A stretch of 62,238 nt of DNA from Cuniculiplasma sp052315315 (GCA_052315315.1 JBLSDE010000006.1:1-62238), one strand, 5' to 3'; shown: positions 45,795 through 55,052, numbered from the stretch's first letter. Notes: generated from the letters alone by a model not told the origin. Translations and numbers: made by a program.

Positions 45795-46546
45795 AAGAAA
45801 AAATCGCATTTATAGGAACAAAGAGTGACGATGCCAGTTATACCATATACAACTATTTCCTTTCCAGGGACACTCAGAAGGAGAGATATTATCTTGTAGA
45901 TGGAAGACTACCCTTACTTGCAGACACTGAAAGTATAGTTGATCCAAAATATGACATCATTGTATTCCTGAGCAGGCATTCCTCTGAAAAAAAAGTTAAT
46001 TCACTGACTGTTCATCCTGTTGGAAATTTTAGCAGAGCTGACCTTGGGGGCATGGAAGGTGAAATATGCCCATCTTCTCCTGAAATTCAGACTGCTATGT
46101 TAAGAAAGATGATAGAATTGTACAAGGGGGAAAAATATCAGGTAACCTTTGAGGCAACCCATCACGGCCCATTGACTCAGAGACCCATAATTTTTGCGGA
46201 AATCGGAACTGAACCGGAAAACTGGCATGATCCGGAGGCACTGGCCATCCTTTATGGGGGTGTTACACAGTTTGAGGCCCATGACTACAATAACTATGTG
46301 GCAGCAGGGGGTGGCCATTATGCTCCAAAATTTTCTTCATATGTTGTGGATAACAGGGTAAACATAGGCCATATAATATCAAAGTACAGACTAGAAGAGA
46401 TCACTGAAAGGGAAGTAGAAATGGCTGTTGAGAAAACACCTAAATGCAAAGGATTTATTGTGGATAAGAAGGGTACAAAGTCTGACGGATATGCCAAGAT
46501 TAAGAATGTGGCAGCAGAAAAGGATCTGGAAATAATAAATATTTAA
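45791..46546 (+). CDS. dtdA: D-aminoacyl-tRNA deacylase, archaeal DtdA
   Basis: 251 residues. Removes D-amino acids from mischarged tRNAs with metal help; this is the archaeal/plant type (GEK1-like), unrelated to bacterial Dtd. Marks: an N-terminal phosphorylase-like fold (IAFIGTKSDDASYTI), FLSRHSSEKKVNSLTVHPVGNF, and the signature FEATHHGPLTQRPIIFAEIGTEPENW, then YVAAGGGHYAPKFSS. Operon with a helical protein and divergent from valS. Confidence 0.94.
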   Translation: MKEKIAFIGTKSDDASYTIYNYFLSRDTQKERYYLVDGRLPLLADTESIVDPKYDIIVFLSRHSSEKKVNSLTVHPVGNFSRADLGGMEGEICPSSPEIQTAMLRKMIELYKGEKYQVTFEATHHGPLTQRPIIFAEIGTEPENWHDPEALAILYGGVTQFEAHDYNNYVAAGGGHYAPKFSSYVVDNRVNIGHIISKYRLEEITEREVEMAVEKTPKCKGFIVDKKGTKSDGYAKIKNVAAEKDLEIINI

Positions 46547-46875
46547 TATTAAATTATAAGTATAATCACTATTTAATTTAATATAATAGCAACAGAGCCC
46601 TTGATAAATAGAATATACGATTTTTTTACGAATTTCAGCTAAATTACGCCATTATAAGAAAATCAGGAATTTTTATATTTTCACAATCATTAATTATAAT
46701 ATTATATTTTCATATATTTAATTACTTAAATTTCTAACTATATTCACTGATGAATTTTTATATTTTCAATGAAAATCAGGTTCCGCATTTAATATTTTTT
46801 TACAAAATTTTAACACATCTTTATATACTAATTTGGAATTCCTTCTTGACCATAAAAGGTCCGGTGAAACAAATA
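46547..46875. other. AT-rich promoter gap before the three-gene operon
   Basis: This 329-base gap is very AT-rich and holds no credible gene. An in-frame extension of the downstream PLP-enzyme ORF runs back to 46750, but it encodes an unlikely hydrophobic stretch that homologues of the enzyme would not share. TTTATATACTA at 46820-46830 is the best TATA box, giving a leader of about 25 bases with GGTG before ATG 46876. Confidence 0.5.
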
Positions 46876-47832
46876 ATGGAATTGATTTTGGAGGAAGAAA
46901 AACCTCCCGGTTTGACCCCTCTCTTCAGGGCAGTTAACATTGAGAAAGCTCTGAAGCTAAGGAACATTTTTTTCAAGTATGAAGGGGCGTCACTGACGGG
47001 AACTCAGAAGGATCGTATTTCAAGACTTCATGTGAAGAGGGCCATTCAACTTGGCTATGATACAATATCTGTTGCAACGTGCGGCAATTACGGGGCTTCC
47101 GTAGCGTACTTTGCAATGCAGATGGGCATCAGGGCTGTTGTTGCCACACCCTCATTTTACACAGGAACAAGGAATAATGAGATATATGAACAGGGAGCAA
47201 CCCTCATAACCAAGGAGATGAAATATGAAGATCTTGTGGAATATATGAAGTATAAGTCCATGGACGAAAACTGGTATGATTGCAGTCCCGGTTCAGTCAA
47301 TTCCTGGGTAGATATGCTTGGTTATGAATCAATAGCCTATGAAATTGTGGCTCAGATGGGACATGCACCCGCCTATGTGGCCTGTCCTCTGGGCAATGGA
47401 ACCACTCTGGCAGGAATATACAGCGGATTTAGAAAAATGTACAGGGCTGGAAAGATAAACAGTATACCAAGGTTCATTGGATCTAGTACATCCCTTGGAA
47501 ATCCGATAGTGTATTCATGGAAGCATGGTTACAAAAAAATTCAAGAACTGGAACCATCAAGAATAATAGAGACAGAAACCAATGAACCTCTTGTGTCATT
47601 CAGAGCGCTGGATGGACAGAAGGCCCTGAACGCCATATATGAATCAAAGGGAGTGGCAATTGGTGTAAATGATCAGGAGATGATCAAATTTTCAAGGCTC
47701 ATAGGATATATGCAATCCCTTCAGGTGCTACCTGCATCTGCTTCTGCACTTTCTGCCGCCTATAAACTTTTGAGAAACCGGAATTATAATGGGGATGTTG
47801 CCATTATCCTCACTGGACGTGGTCATGAGTGA
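46876..47832 (+). CDS. Threonine-synthase-like PLP-dependent enzyme
   Basis: 318 residues from ATG 46876. Fold type II PLP enzyme: TGTQKDRISRLHV with PLP-Lys45, the cofactor phosphate or substrate loop ATCGNYGASVAY (67-78, replacing SSGNTGAS), and CPLGNGTTLAGIYSGF (about 172-187). It is shorter than typical threonine synthase and keeps only its core. The loop change (CGNYGAS) and the operon partners argue against housekeeping threonine synthesis. First gene of a tightly overlapped trio; the end overlaps the next GTG as GTGA. Confidence 0.8.
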   Translation: MELILEEEKPPGLTPLFRAVNIEKALKLRNIFFKYEGASLTGTQKDRISRLHVKRAIQLGYDTISVATCGNYGASVAYFAMQMGIRAVVATPSFYTGTRNNEIYEQGATLITKEMKYEDLVEYMKYKSMDENWYDCSPGSVNSWVDMLGYESIAYEIVAQMGHAPAYVACPLGNGTTLAGIYSGFRKMYRAGKINSIPRFIGSSTSLGNPIVYSWKHGYKKIQELEPSRIIETETNEPLVSFRALDGQKALNAIYESKGVAIGVNDQEMIKFSRLIGYMQSLQVLPASASALSAAYKLLRNRNYNGDVAIILTGRGHE

Positions 47833-48860
47833 AAAAGGCAGCAGTACTGGCTGAAGGCTTTCTGGGAACCACCTATGGAAAGACCGCCAATGGTCTGTGC
47901 AGATTTACAACAAGATTTGATGTCGTTGCAGCTATAGACAGCACAAAAAGGGGTTTGCCAATTGGCGAGGTCGTCCCAAGAGCCCATGATAAGATAAAGA
48001 TTGTTGGAGATGTCAGTGAGGCAATCGACCTTGGCGCTGAAACCATGGTGGTTGGAGTTGCAACTGATGGGGGTTTTCTTCCGCAAAACTACAGGCCAAT
48101 CATAAGAAAGGCCATTGAATCGGGTATGGATATAGTAAGTGGACTCCATGAGTTCATAAGCGATGATCCGGAATTTATCAAAATAAGTAGAGATAGAAAT
48201 GTATCCATAACAGATGTAAGAAAAATGTTCATGAACAGGAGAGACTTCTACACGGGAAGAATAAAAGAGGTCAACTCAAAGAGAATTGCAGTTCTTGGGA
48301 CAGACAGTGCCATTGGAAAGAGAACAACTGCAGTGTATCTAAATGAATCCATGAAAAGGCTGAATCACAGGTCAGTTATGATTGGAACCGGGCAAACAGC
48401 ATGGATGCAGGGATTTCCATACACAGTGGTTATAGATTCTATGATAAACGATTTTGTGGCAGGTGGCATTGAAAGTGCCATACTCGAGGCCTGGGACAGG
48501 GAGCACCCTGAATACATGTTCCTCGAAGGCCAGGGCTCAGTTCTTCATCCTGCATATCCGGGAAGTTTTGAAATAATAGCAGCCGGAAAACCTGACGGAA
48601 TAATTCTTCAGCACGCACCTTCAAGGGTAAATTATGATGGTTTTGATATACCAATTCCACCACTGGAAAAATTTATAAAAATACTCAGGTTGCTTTCAGA
48701 CAGAGAAGTTATAGGAATTTCCCTGAACACTGAAAACATGAGTAGGGATCAGATTGGCGAAGAGATTGAGAAACTTAACAGGAGGTTTTCAATTCCAGTA
48801 TTTGATCCACTTGATTCTACCGATCCCATGGCAAGGATAATAGAAGAAACGGTGAAGTAG
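47829..48860 (+). CDS. DUF1611/DgcN-like P-loop protein
   Basis: 343 residues. Rossmann-like N-terminal domain (residues about 1-145), then a P-loop domain with GTDSAIGKRT (157-166) as Walker A, an MIGTGQTAWMQGFP segment, and EGQGSVLHPAYPG (233-245). This matches my memory of the DUF1611 (COG3367) family, for which the bacterial member DgcN takes part in D-glutamate N-acetylation. Whether that reaction applies here is unknown. Start GTG overlaps the previous stop by 4 bases; the stop overlaps the next GTG by 1 base (TAGTG). Confidence 0.78.
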   Translation: MKKAAVLAEGFLGTTYGKTANGLCRFTTRFDVVAAIDSTKRGLPIGEVVPRAHDKIKIVGDVSEAIDLGAETMVVGVATDGGFLPQNYRPIIRKAIESGMDIVSGLHEFISDDPEFIKISRDRNVSITDVRKMFMNRRDFYTGRIKEVNSKRIAVLGTDSAIGKRTTAVYLNESMKRLNHRSVMIGTGQTAWMQGFPYTVVIDSMINDFVAGGIESAILEAWDREHPEYMFLEGQGSVLHPAYPGSFEIIAAGKPDGIILQHAPSRVNYDGFDIPIPPLEKFIKILRLLSDREVIGISLNTENMSRDQIGEEIEKLNRRFSIPVFDPLDSTDPMARIIEETVK

Positions 48861-50269
48861 TGGGTTATTCAGACAAAATAAGGTGTTTTTCAGAGGTTTC
48901 CATAAACGTTGAAAAGTTTACAAAAAGAACCTCTGTTATAGGTATAAGAATAGGAAAACCGGATCTTTATTTCAGAATAATTTTTTCATACGACAAAGAT
49001 GTTGAAAACACTGAGAATATGGCAGGTCTTGCTGGAGTGGCAGCAGTCCTGAATTACGCCCTTTTCATTGACAGAATAACACTTAATTTCCCTGTATCAG
49101 AGTCAGACAGAGAATTTATAAGAGAAATGGCGAGGATCAACAATACGGAGGTATTCGTAAACAGACTCTGCAGAAGGAGGTACGATTTCTTCAGGGACGA
49201 TGTGATTCCCAAGGAAGAGGAGATAAACCAGTCAAATGCAGCAGGCTCAACAGAATTTTCCTTCAATTTCTCATATGATGATCCCTATTATGAAAAGGGA
49301 GAACGAGTGGCTGTGCTCTCGTCAGGGGGCAAGGAGAGCCTGATGACAACCGGGCTGATGGAGGAGATTGGGGAAAAGCCTTTGGCACTGTTCTTCAATG
49401 AATCGGGTGGTCACTGGAAACTTGCACTCCCATCCCACAGATACTTCACAGAAAATGGTATAGAGAGCCTCAAGGTCTGGTCAAATGTTGACAGATTCTA
49501 TAACTTCATGAATCGAAATATGAAAATTCTAAAGGAAAGAGCTTTCCAGTGGGCAGATGATTATCCTGTGCAGCTCTTTACCTTTCCAGTATACCTGATC
49601 TCATTCATTCCTGCTCTTGTAAAATATGGCATAGGCAATATACTTATGGGAAACGAGTTTGATGATCCTCTGGAAGAGCCTCCCTTCAAGGGAATAAGGC
49701 ACTACTATGGTGTTTATGATCAGACACCAGAGTTTCAGAGAAGGTTTTCAGGGTATCTCACCCATAAAGGCATCCAGGCCACACTCTGGTCCGCAGTGTA
49801 TCCCATCTATGGCAGTGTCGTGGAGGATATCCTTGTCAACAGATATCCAGATCTTTATTCCTTACAGAGGTCATGCCATTCATGCCATTATGACCACAAT
49901 TCTAAGGTGGTACCTTGCGGAAAATGTTCAAAGTGTCTTGGTGTGAGATTGTTCATAGAGTATGCCCGTGGCGATCCACGTACTATTTTTTATCCTGATG
50001 CAGGGAATCTTCTTGATCTTGTGGAAAGGGAGAGGCTCAAGCTTGATCCCGAGGAGCTTAGCTGTATGATTGAAGGTATAAAAACAGGCAATTTCAACAA
50101 AAAAACCCATGTATCTGGCATACACATTCTTCCTGAGGAAAAGAGAGTATTTTCTCAAATCCCTGAAAAGTTCAGGGAACCGGTTGGAAATATATTAAAA
50201 AAGTATACTTCGGGATGCTGGAAACTTAAGAATAATGGCTGGGTTCAGACTGATTGCGAACCCTCATAG
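48860..50269 (+). CDS. Large PP-loop ATPase with QueC-like zinc site
   Basis: 469 residues. PP-loop SGGKES at 155-160 (VAVLSSGGKESLMTTGLM), followed by a NESGGHWKLALPSH segment. A Cys cluster, Cys342-x10-Cys353-x2-Cys356-x2-Cys359 with an extra Cys339, resembles the zinc site of QueC (7-cyano-7-deazaguanine synthase). The 150-residue N-terminal domain and the 100-residue C-terminus are not part of QueC. A relation to the bacterial glutamyl epimerase MurL is possible but untested. The PP-loop points to adenylation of a carboxyl or carbonyl group. Last gene of the trio; 3' end overlaps glnA by 6 bases. Confidence 0.72.
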   Translation: MGYSDKIRCFSEVSINVEKFTKRTSVIGIRIGKPDLYFRIIFSYDKDVENTENMAGLAGVAAVLNYALFIDRITLNFPVSESDREFIREMARINNTEVFVNRLCRRRYDFFRDDVIPKEEEINQSNAAGSTEFSFNFSYDDPYYEKGERVAVLSSGGKESLMTTGLMEEIGEKPLALFFNESGGHWKLALPSHRYFTENGIESLKVWSNVDRFYNFMNRNMKILKERAFQWADDYPVQLFTFPVYLISFIPALVKYGIGNILMGNEFDDPLEEPPFKGIRHYYGVYDQTPEFQRRFSGYLTHKGIQATLWSAVYPIYGSVVEDILVNRYPDLYSLQRSCHSCHYDHNSKVVPCGKCSKCLGVRLFIEYARGDPRTIFYPDAGNLLDLVERERLKLDPEELSCMIEGIKTGNFNKKTHVSGIHILPEEKRVFSQIPEKFREPVGNILKKYTSGCWKLKNNGWVQTDCEPS

Positions 50270-51595
50270 TATATTCAGGTACCTTTCTATTTCCCATCCT
50301 GTAACTCTTGACCTGAAATCATCCCACTCCCTCTGCTTTACAGTCAGGAAATTGTTGTATACATGTTCACCAAGTATATCTCTCATTACCTTGCTCCCTC
50401 TTAGATGGTGAAGGGCTTCACCGAGACTCTCAGGCATTGAATATATGCCATTTTTTATTCTCTCTTCTGGAGTCATATGAAATATGTCCCTTTCAGCAGG
50501 TTCGGGAAGTTCAAGTTTTTCCTCTATTCCCTTAAGACCCATTCCCAGAACCGTGGCAAACTGCAGATAGGGATTTCCGGCTGGATCAGGGCATCTTAAT
50601 TCTATTCTCTTCCTCATATTCTTTCCCGCCGGTATTCTTATGAGTGCAGTCCTGTTTCTGTTTGCCCATGATATGTATACAGGGGCCTCATATCCCGGAA
50701 TAAGCCTCTTGTAAGAGTTAACCCATGAAGCAAGTAATGAGGAACCTTCATTGATATATTTGAGTATTCCAGCTGTATATTGCCTTGCAAGTTCACTCAG
50801 TCCATACTGGTTTGATTCATCATAGAAGAAATTCTTCTTTTGATCCTTTGCCATTATGCTCTGGTGAATATGCATTCCTGAACCATTAACACCGTTAATG
50901 GGTTTTGGCATAAAGGATGCATAGAGCCCATGATTTTCAGCGGCATTTTTTATAACACTCTTCAGAACTGTAATTCTGTCTGCCATTGTCATTGCAGGTG
51001 CATAGCGCAGATCTATCTCCTGCTGTCCCCAGGCAACCTCGTGATGGGCAGCCTCAGGTTCATAGCCCAGAAGACGAAGATAGGTCAGTATCTCCTGTCT
51101 TATCTGTGAAGCCTTGTCGTTTGGCGTGTGATCAAAATATCCCCCATAATCGCCAGGTTCATTTATGGGATTTCCATTTGAATCCCTCTTGAAAACAAAG
51201 AATTCAAACTCAGGTCCTACAAAGAACTCCATGTTCCTTTCCCACACTTTCTTCAGGTTTCTTTCAAGAACGTACCTTGGATCACCCTCAAACCTTGTTC
51301 CGTCCGGAGTGTAAATGTTACATATGTATCTTGCAGTGTTACCCTGCGACGAATAGGGATACACAGCATAGGTATCAAGATCAGGAACCGCTCTCATATC
51401 AGATTCCTCAATCTGTGCATATCCTGCAACTGAACTGCCATCAAAAACAACACCCTCATTCAGGGCATCTTCAAAACGGTTTTTTGGCAATGTGACAGTT
51501 TTCACAATTCCCTGTATATCAGTAAACTGCATATGCAGGAAATCTATCTGTTCCTTCCTGAGTCTCTCAAGGCTAATCTGGATCTTATCTTCCAT
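50264..51595 (-). CDS. glnA: Glutamine synthetase, type I
   Basis: 443 residues; makes glutamine from glutamate, ammonia and ATP. Marks: N-terminal beta-grasp DFLHMQFTDIQGIVKTV, FDGSSVAGYAQIEESDM, EFEFFVFKRD, the EVAWGQQEIDLRYAPAM metal/substrate region, GSGMHIHQSI, and KRLIPGYEAPVYISWANRNRTALIRIPA. The tyrosine adenylylation site of bacterial GSI-beta is not obvious, as expected for the GSI-alpha form in Thermoplasmatales. Convergent with the PP-loop gene (6-base overlap). Confidence 0.95.
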   Translation of the reverse strand: MEDKIQISLERLRKEQIDFLHMQFTDIQGIVKTVTLPKNRFEDALNEGVVFDGSSVAGYAQIEESDMRAVPDLDTYAVYPYSSQGNTARYICNIYTPDGTRFEGDPRYVLERNLKKVWERNMEFFVGPEFEFFVFKRDSNGNPINEPGDYGGYFDHTPNDKASQIRQEILTYLRLLGYEPEAAHHEVAWGQQEIDLRYAPAMTMADRITVLKSVIKNAAENHGLYASFMPKPINGVNGSGMHIHQSIMAKDQKKNFFYDESNQYGLSELARQYTAGILKYINEGSSLLASWVNSYKRLIPGYEAPVYISWANRNRTALIRIPAGKNMRKRIELRCPDPAGNPYLQFATVLGMGLKGIEEKLELPEPAERDIFHMTPEERIKNGIYSMPESLGEALHHLRGSKVMRDILGEHVYNNFLTVKQREWDDFRSRVTGWEIERYLNIL

Positions 51596-51655
51596 GGAAT
51601 TGACTTATGGGAATGCGCATAAAGTTTTTTCTATGACGATAACCTATAATGTGTC

Positions 51656-53068
51656 ATGATGGATTTCGAGGAGAGCAAAAGAATCGATTTCAACTATCTG
51701 GAAAAGCACAAAGATCTATTTCCACTGATGAGAAATGCAGGAAAGGCAGTCTACGAATCAATTAAGGACTTCTATGGAGGTGGAAAAAATGTGCTGTTTG
51801 TGTGCGGCAAGGGAAATAACGGGGGAGACGGTCTCATTGCGGCATCTCTTCTCAGCTACGAAAACAGAGTCAGAATTCTATTATTCGCATCTCCTGATGG
51901 GCAGGTATCTGAAATGGCTTCAATGGCCATAAAGGAAATGAAAAATGCTTCAATAATCAAAAATCCATCAAAGGAAGCAATAAAAAATGAACTTTCATGG
52001 GCCGAAGTCATCGTGGATGCAATTCTGGGAACTGGTGTAAAGGGTAAAATGAGAGAACCATACGCCTCGGTAATTCAGGAGATAAACAAAACTGGAAAAC
52101 CTGTCATATCGGTGGATATACCATCAGGCCTTGGTTCGGATGTTGCAATAAAGCCAAAGATAACAGTAACCTTTACAGATATAAAGGAAGGCATGAACGA
52201 ATCCAATTCCGGTGAAATTGTGCTCAAGGATATTGGTATCGAAAAATCTCTCATAGAAAATGCCGGTATTGGAGAAATGGTCTTTTTCCCAGCTTACTCA
52301 CCGGATACCCATAAGGGACTTAACGGTAGACTCCTGGTAATTGCAGGCTGGGAGCATCATGGTGCAGGGATTTTTTCATCACAGGCAGCCCTGAGGGGAC
52401 TCCCTGACCTTGTTGAAATTCTTGTTCCTGAAGAAAAGTATGAAGTATTTGCTGGAAAACTAACTGATCAGATGGTGTCCCTCTACAGTGAAGATACAAT
52501 GAAGAAACTGATAGCAAAGTCAAATGCAATTATTGCCGGGCCTGGAATGGGAAAATCCTATGATGCAGTGAAGGCAATGGAATATATTATAAAATCAGGA
52601 AAGCCAACCGTTCTTGACGCAGATGCCATACGTCTTACGGGTGAAGGCGTGATACCAGTTATGGAAGGCGCAGTTTACACGCCGCACAGTGAGGAATTTA
52701 AGACACTCACGGGTACTGAAGCCAGTAAGGAAAATGCAGTGAACTTTGCAAGGGAAAATAAATGTGTTATTTTGCTAAAGGGGAGAGAGGACATAATTAC
52801 CGATGGCAAGAGGACCATAATATCAAAGGGAGGTACACCAAGGATGGCAACCGGAGGAACTGGGGATGTACTTGCAGGACTTACGGCCGGACTGATTGCA
52901 AGAGGAATGAAGCCATTCAGAGCTGCAGTTCTTGCATCATTTATAAATAAAAAGACTGCGGAATCCATTGAAAAGTTCTCCGGATACTGGTGGAACACCA
53001 CAGATCTTGTGGACAATTTAGGACCAACAATGAAGGAATACTTTGATATAGTAAACAGAAAGGGATGA
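51656..53068 (+). CDS. nnr: Bifunctional NAD(P)H-hydrate epimerase / ADP-or-ATP-dependent dehydratase
   Basis: 470 residues. Repairs hydrated NAD(P)H. The N-terminal NnrE epimerase domain has VLFVCGKGNNGGDGLIAA and VDAILGTGVKGKMREPY, VISVDIPSGLGSD. The C-terminal NnrD kinase-fold domain has NGRLLVIAGWEHHGAG, IIAGPGMGKS, TVLDADAIRL, YTPHSEEFKTLTG, LLKGREDIITDG and GTGDVLAGLTAGLIARG. The fusion is common in archaea and bacteria. The following acyl-CoA-synthetase-like gene starts one base after the stop. Confidence 0.95.
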   Translation: MMDFEESKRIDFNYLEKHKDLFPLMRNAGKAVYESIKDFYGGGKNVLFVCGKGNNGGDGLIAASLLSYENRVRILLFASPDGQVSEMASMAIKEMKNASIIKNPSKEAIKNELSWAEVIVDAILGTGVKGKMREPYASVIQEINKTGKPVISVDIPSGLGSDVAIKPKITVTFTDIKEGMNESNSGEIVLKDIGIEKSLIENAGIGEMVFFPAYSPDTHKGLNGRLLVIAGWEHHGAGIFSSQAALRGLPDLVEILVPEEKYEVFAGKLTDQMVSLYSEDTMKKLIAKSNAIIAGPGMGKSYDAVKAMEYIIKSGKPTVLDADAIRLTGEGVIPVMEGAVYTPHSEEFKTLTGTEASKENAVNFARENKCVILLKGREDIITDGKRTIISKGGTPRMATGGTGDVLAGLTAGLIARGMKPFRAAVLASFINKKTAESIEKFSGYWWNTTDLVDNLGPTMKEYFDIVNRKG

Positions 53069-53069
53069 A

Positions 53070-54488
53070 TTGAAAATGGGCAATGAAGAATCTTTCCGTT
53101 CTCCATCGGATATTCTGGAAAGTGTATCAAAGAATTATGAGAGTTATCCGGCAATTTTCTACGGTGGAAACGTTTGGAGTTACAGCGATATAAGAAATAT
53201 GGTTCGTTCACTTTCCTGGGCCATAATGGATAAATTTTCTGTAAAGAAAGGGGACATAATAGGAGTATGTCTCCCCCAGTCCATACAGAGCTTTCTTTCA
53301 TATTATGCCATATGGAACAATGGTCTGGTTGCCCTTCCCATAGATTCAAAGATGCCAATAAGCGCCATAGATAGCATCATTTCAAGCGGAAAGCTATCTG
53401 GTATGATAACCTATGAGGGTCTTTACAGCAAAATTAACAGGGAAGACACCTCAAGCATATTTAATCTTCTTACTGATCCGGGCGATTTTCTCTCACATTT
53501 TCAGTCTCCATCAGAGGATTTCTTGCTCTACAAACCAAAGGGAACCCGACAGAGAGCAGTTTTTGAGGAAATATGTTATGGAAACGACAAGGAGCAGGAA
53601 AAAATTGATCCCTATACAGATTATGCAATTGCCAATATAATATGGAACAGATCAGGTTCATTCTCCCTTGTAAAATTCACCTATGGTGCGGTAATTGAAA
53701 GTTTCATTAAGGAGACCCAGAGGATACAGTCCAGGGAAAACTCCACATTTCTCCAGAACTATGAACCCTCAGATGCAGCTTCTGTGGTATTTTCCTATCT
53801 CTACCCCATGAACTTTGGGCACACAATAGCCATGGAGCACTTGAAGGAAGTTGACGACCTGAAAAAGGCAGAGAAGAAACTGTCAATTGATGGCCATATT
53901 ATCTTAAATGTTCACGCTCAGGCATCAGACTTTTTAAGAAACATTGAACAGAGGGAGAGAGATACCCTATCCCTTATATTTGCAAGAGGTAAAATTCAAG
54001 ATGAAATTCTGTCATCCCTTAAGGAAAGAAAATCCTCAGTCTTTATGTTTCTATTTGATCAGCACTCCATGGTTCCCATATTTGTAAGGCAATCCTCAGA
54101 GGCAGGAAGGTTTGTGAAATTTTCCGATGATATGGAATTTATGAAAGTAGAATCAATCAAAGGAAGAATTCACATAAAAGGCTCCTCAGTTGTTTCGGAG
54201 GATGGCAAGGAGGAAGAGATTACAAATCTTGAAATCGTAAACAATGAGCCACAGGAGATTATTTCACTGGATCAGGATCAGATGGTTTTGGCGGGAAAAA
54301 CATTTCCACTTTCCCATATGGAGAAAAAGATTTCAAGGGAGCTTGGTATAGATGATTTTAAGATCACTCTGGAAAATGGAAAAATAAAATTAATTTCAGG
54401 AGAAAAAATTAACACAAAGGATCTGATCAACCTTCTGGCTGATCATTTCCCACCGGAGCTTTTAATCCTTGTAAAATTACTCTCCTGA
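53070..54488 (+). CDS. Degenerate ANL-superfamily (acyl-CoA-synthetase-like) protein
   Basis: 472 residues. The N-terminal half looks like an acyl/aryl-CoA synthetase: YPAIFYGGNVWSYSDIRNMVRSLSWAI and VKKGDIIGVCLPQSIQSFLSYYAIWNNGLVALPIDSKMP. Where the AMP-binding P-loop (TSGTTGxPKG) should be it reads WNRSGSFSLVKFTYGAVI, so Thr, Gly and Lys are mostly lost, and the later GxTE and catalytic Asp/Lys motifs are not visible. The C-terminal region has LSHMEKKISRELGIDDFK in place of the normal swinging domain. It is about 50-80 residues shorter than active members. Probably lacks adenylation activity; a binding or regulatory role is open. TTG 53070 or ATG 53076 may be the start. Confidence 0.7.
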   Translation: MKMGNEESFRSPSDILESVSKNYESYPAIFYGGNVWSYSDIRNMVRSLSWAIMDKFSVKKGDIIGVCLPQSIQSFLSYYAIWNNGLVALPIDSKMPISAIDSIISSGKLSGMITYEGLYSKINREDTSSIFNLLTDPGDFLSHFQSPSEDFLLYKPKGTRQRAVFEEICYGNDKEQEKIDPYTDYAIANIIWNRSGSFSLVKFTYGAVIESFIKETQRIQSRENSTFLQNYEPSDAASVVFSYLYPMNFGHTIAMEHLKEVDDLKKAEKKLSIDGHIILNVHAQASDFLRNIEQRERDTLSLIFARGKIQDEILSSLKERKSSVFMFLFDQHSMVPIFVRQSSEAGRFVKFSDDMEFMKVESIKGRIHIKGSSVVSEDGKEEEITNLEIVNNEPQEIISLDQDQMVLAGKTFPLSHMEKKISRELGIDDFKITLENGKIKLISGEKINTKDLINLLADHFPPELLILVKLLS

Positions 54489-54908
54489 TAATTTCTCTAT
54501 TCTCTGGGCCAGTTTTATCAATTTTTCTCTGTTTTCTGTATATTTTTTGGATCCATTCTGTTTCAGTTCTTCCATGAAGGTAACAAGAGATGAAATCTCC
54601 TCAAGGGCATCCTCAAATGTTCTGGTGCCTCTTCCAAAGATACCATTTCTGAAGGTGAAATAGTTCTCTCCCTCATCAGTAAGTTCATACTTTCCATCAT
54701 CTCTCTTCCTTATGGTTCCTTCGTCGATCATTTTCTCGAGCATCGGGTAAATAGATCCCGGGGAAGGTCTCCACATTCCAAGAGTCTGCTTCTCCATATT
54801 GTCCATAATTTCTACGCCATTCCTTGGGCCCGAGCTCAGAACAAAAATAATCCATGTCCTCAAATCCCTTCTCTTTCCACCGAACATTCCATTCATCATG
54901 TTTATCAT
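54477..54908 (-). CDS. PadR-family transcription regulator
   Basis: 143 residues. Winged helix in the first 90 residues: DLRTWIIFVLSSGPRNGVEIMDNMEKQTLGMWRPSPGSIYPMLEKMIDEGTIRKRDDGKYELTDEGENYF, the standard PadR recognition helix (SPGSIYPMLEKM). The C-terminal helical dimerisation part is short, as in PadR-s2 forms. Its 3' end overlaps the degenerate ANL gene by 12 bases. It is divergent from citrate synthase. Ligand unknown. Confidence 0.9.
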   Translation of the reverse strand: MINMMNGMFGGKRRDLRTWIIFVLSSGPRNGVEIMDNMEKQTLGMWRPSPGSIYPMLEKMIDEGTIRKRDDGKYELTDEGENYFTFRNGIFGRGTRTFEDALEEISSLVTFMEELKQNGSKKYTENREKLIKLAQRIEKLSGE

Positions 54909-54917
54909 ATCGGTTAT

Positions 54918-54944
54918 TCGATATTGGTATATAAATATTGGCTT
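54918..54944 (-). promoter_or_regulatory. PadR promoter with 14-base spaced repeats
   Basis: On the minus strand a TATATAAAT-type TATA box (about 54928-54938) is 26 bases before ATG 54908. CCAATAT occurs twice, at plus-strand positions 54921-54927 and 54935-54941 (as ATATTGG), 14 bases apart and flanking the TATA box. A CCGATAT variant lies nearer the start. Likely autoregulatory sites. Confidence 0.45.
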
Positions 54945-55052
54945 ATTGATATTCCGTTGATTGACATTTAAAATTCAAAATACTTATTATCCCTTTTTAA
55001 AGCTTTTAACATTTAATTAATAATTTGTTATATGGAAATGAGATGAAACATT

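Noticed and set aside
46750..46875. N-terminal extension of the threonine-synthase-like enzyme
   Set aside because: Low-complexity hydrophobic translation of AT-rich promoter sequence; the TATA box lies inside it.
52675..53358. 227-codon minus-strand frame opposite the nnr and ANL-like genes
   Set aside because: The forward strand encodes clear NnrD motifs here; the reverse frame is Ser/Pro-rich antisense with no domain.
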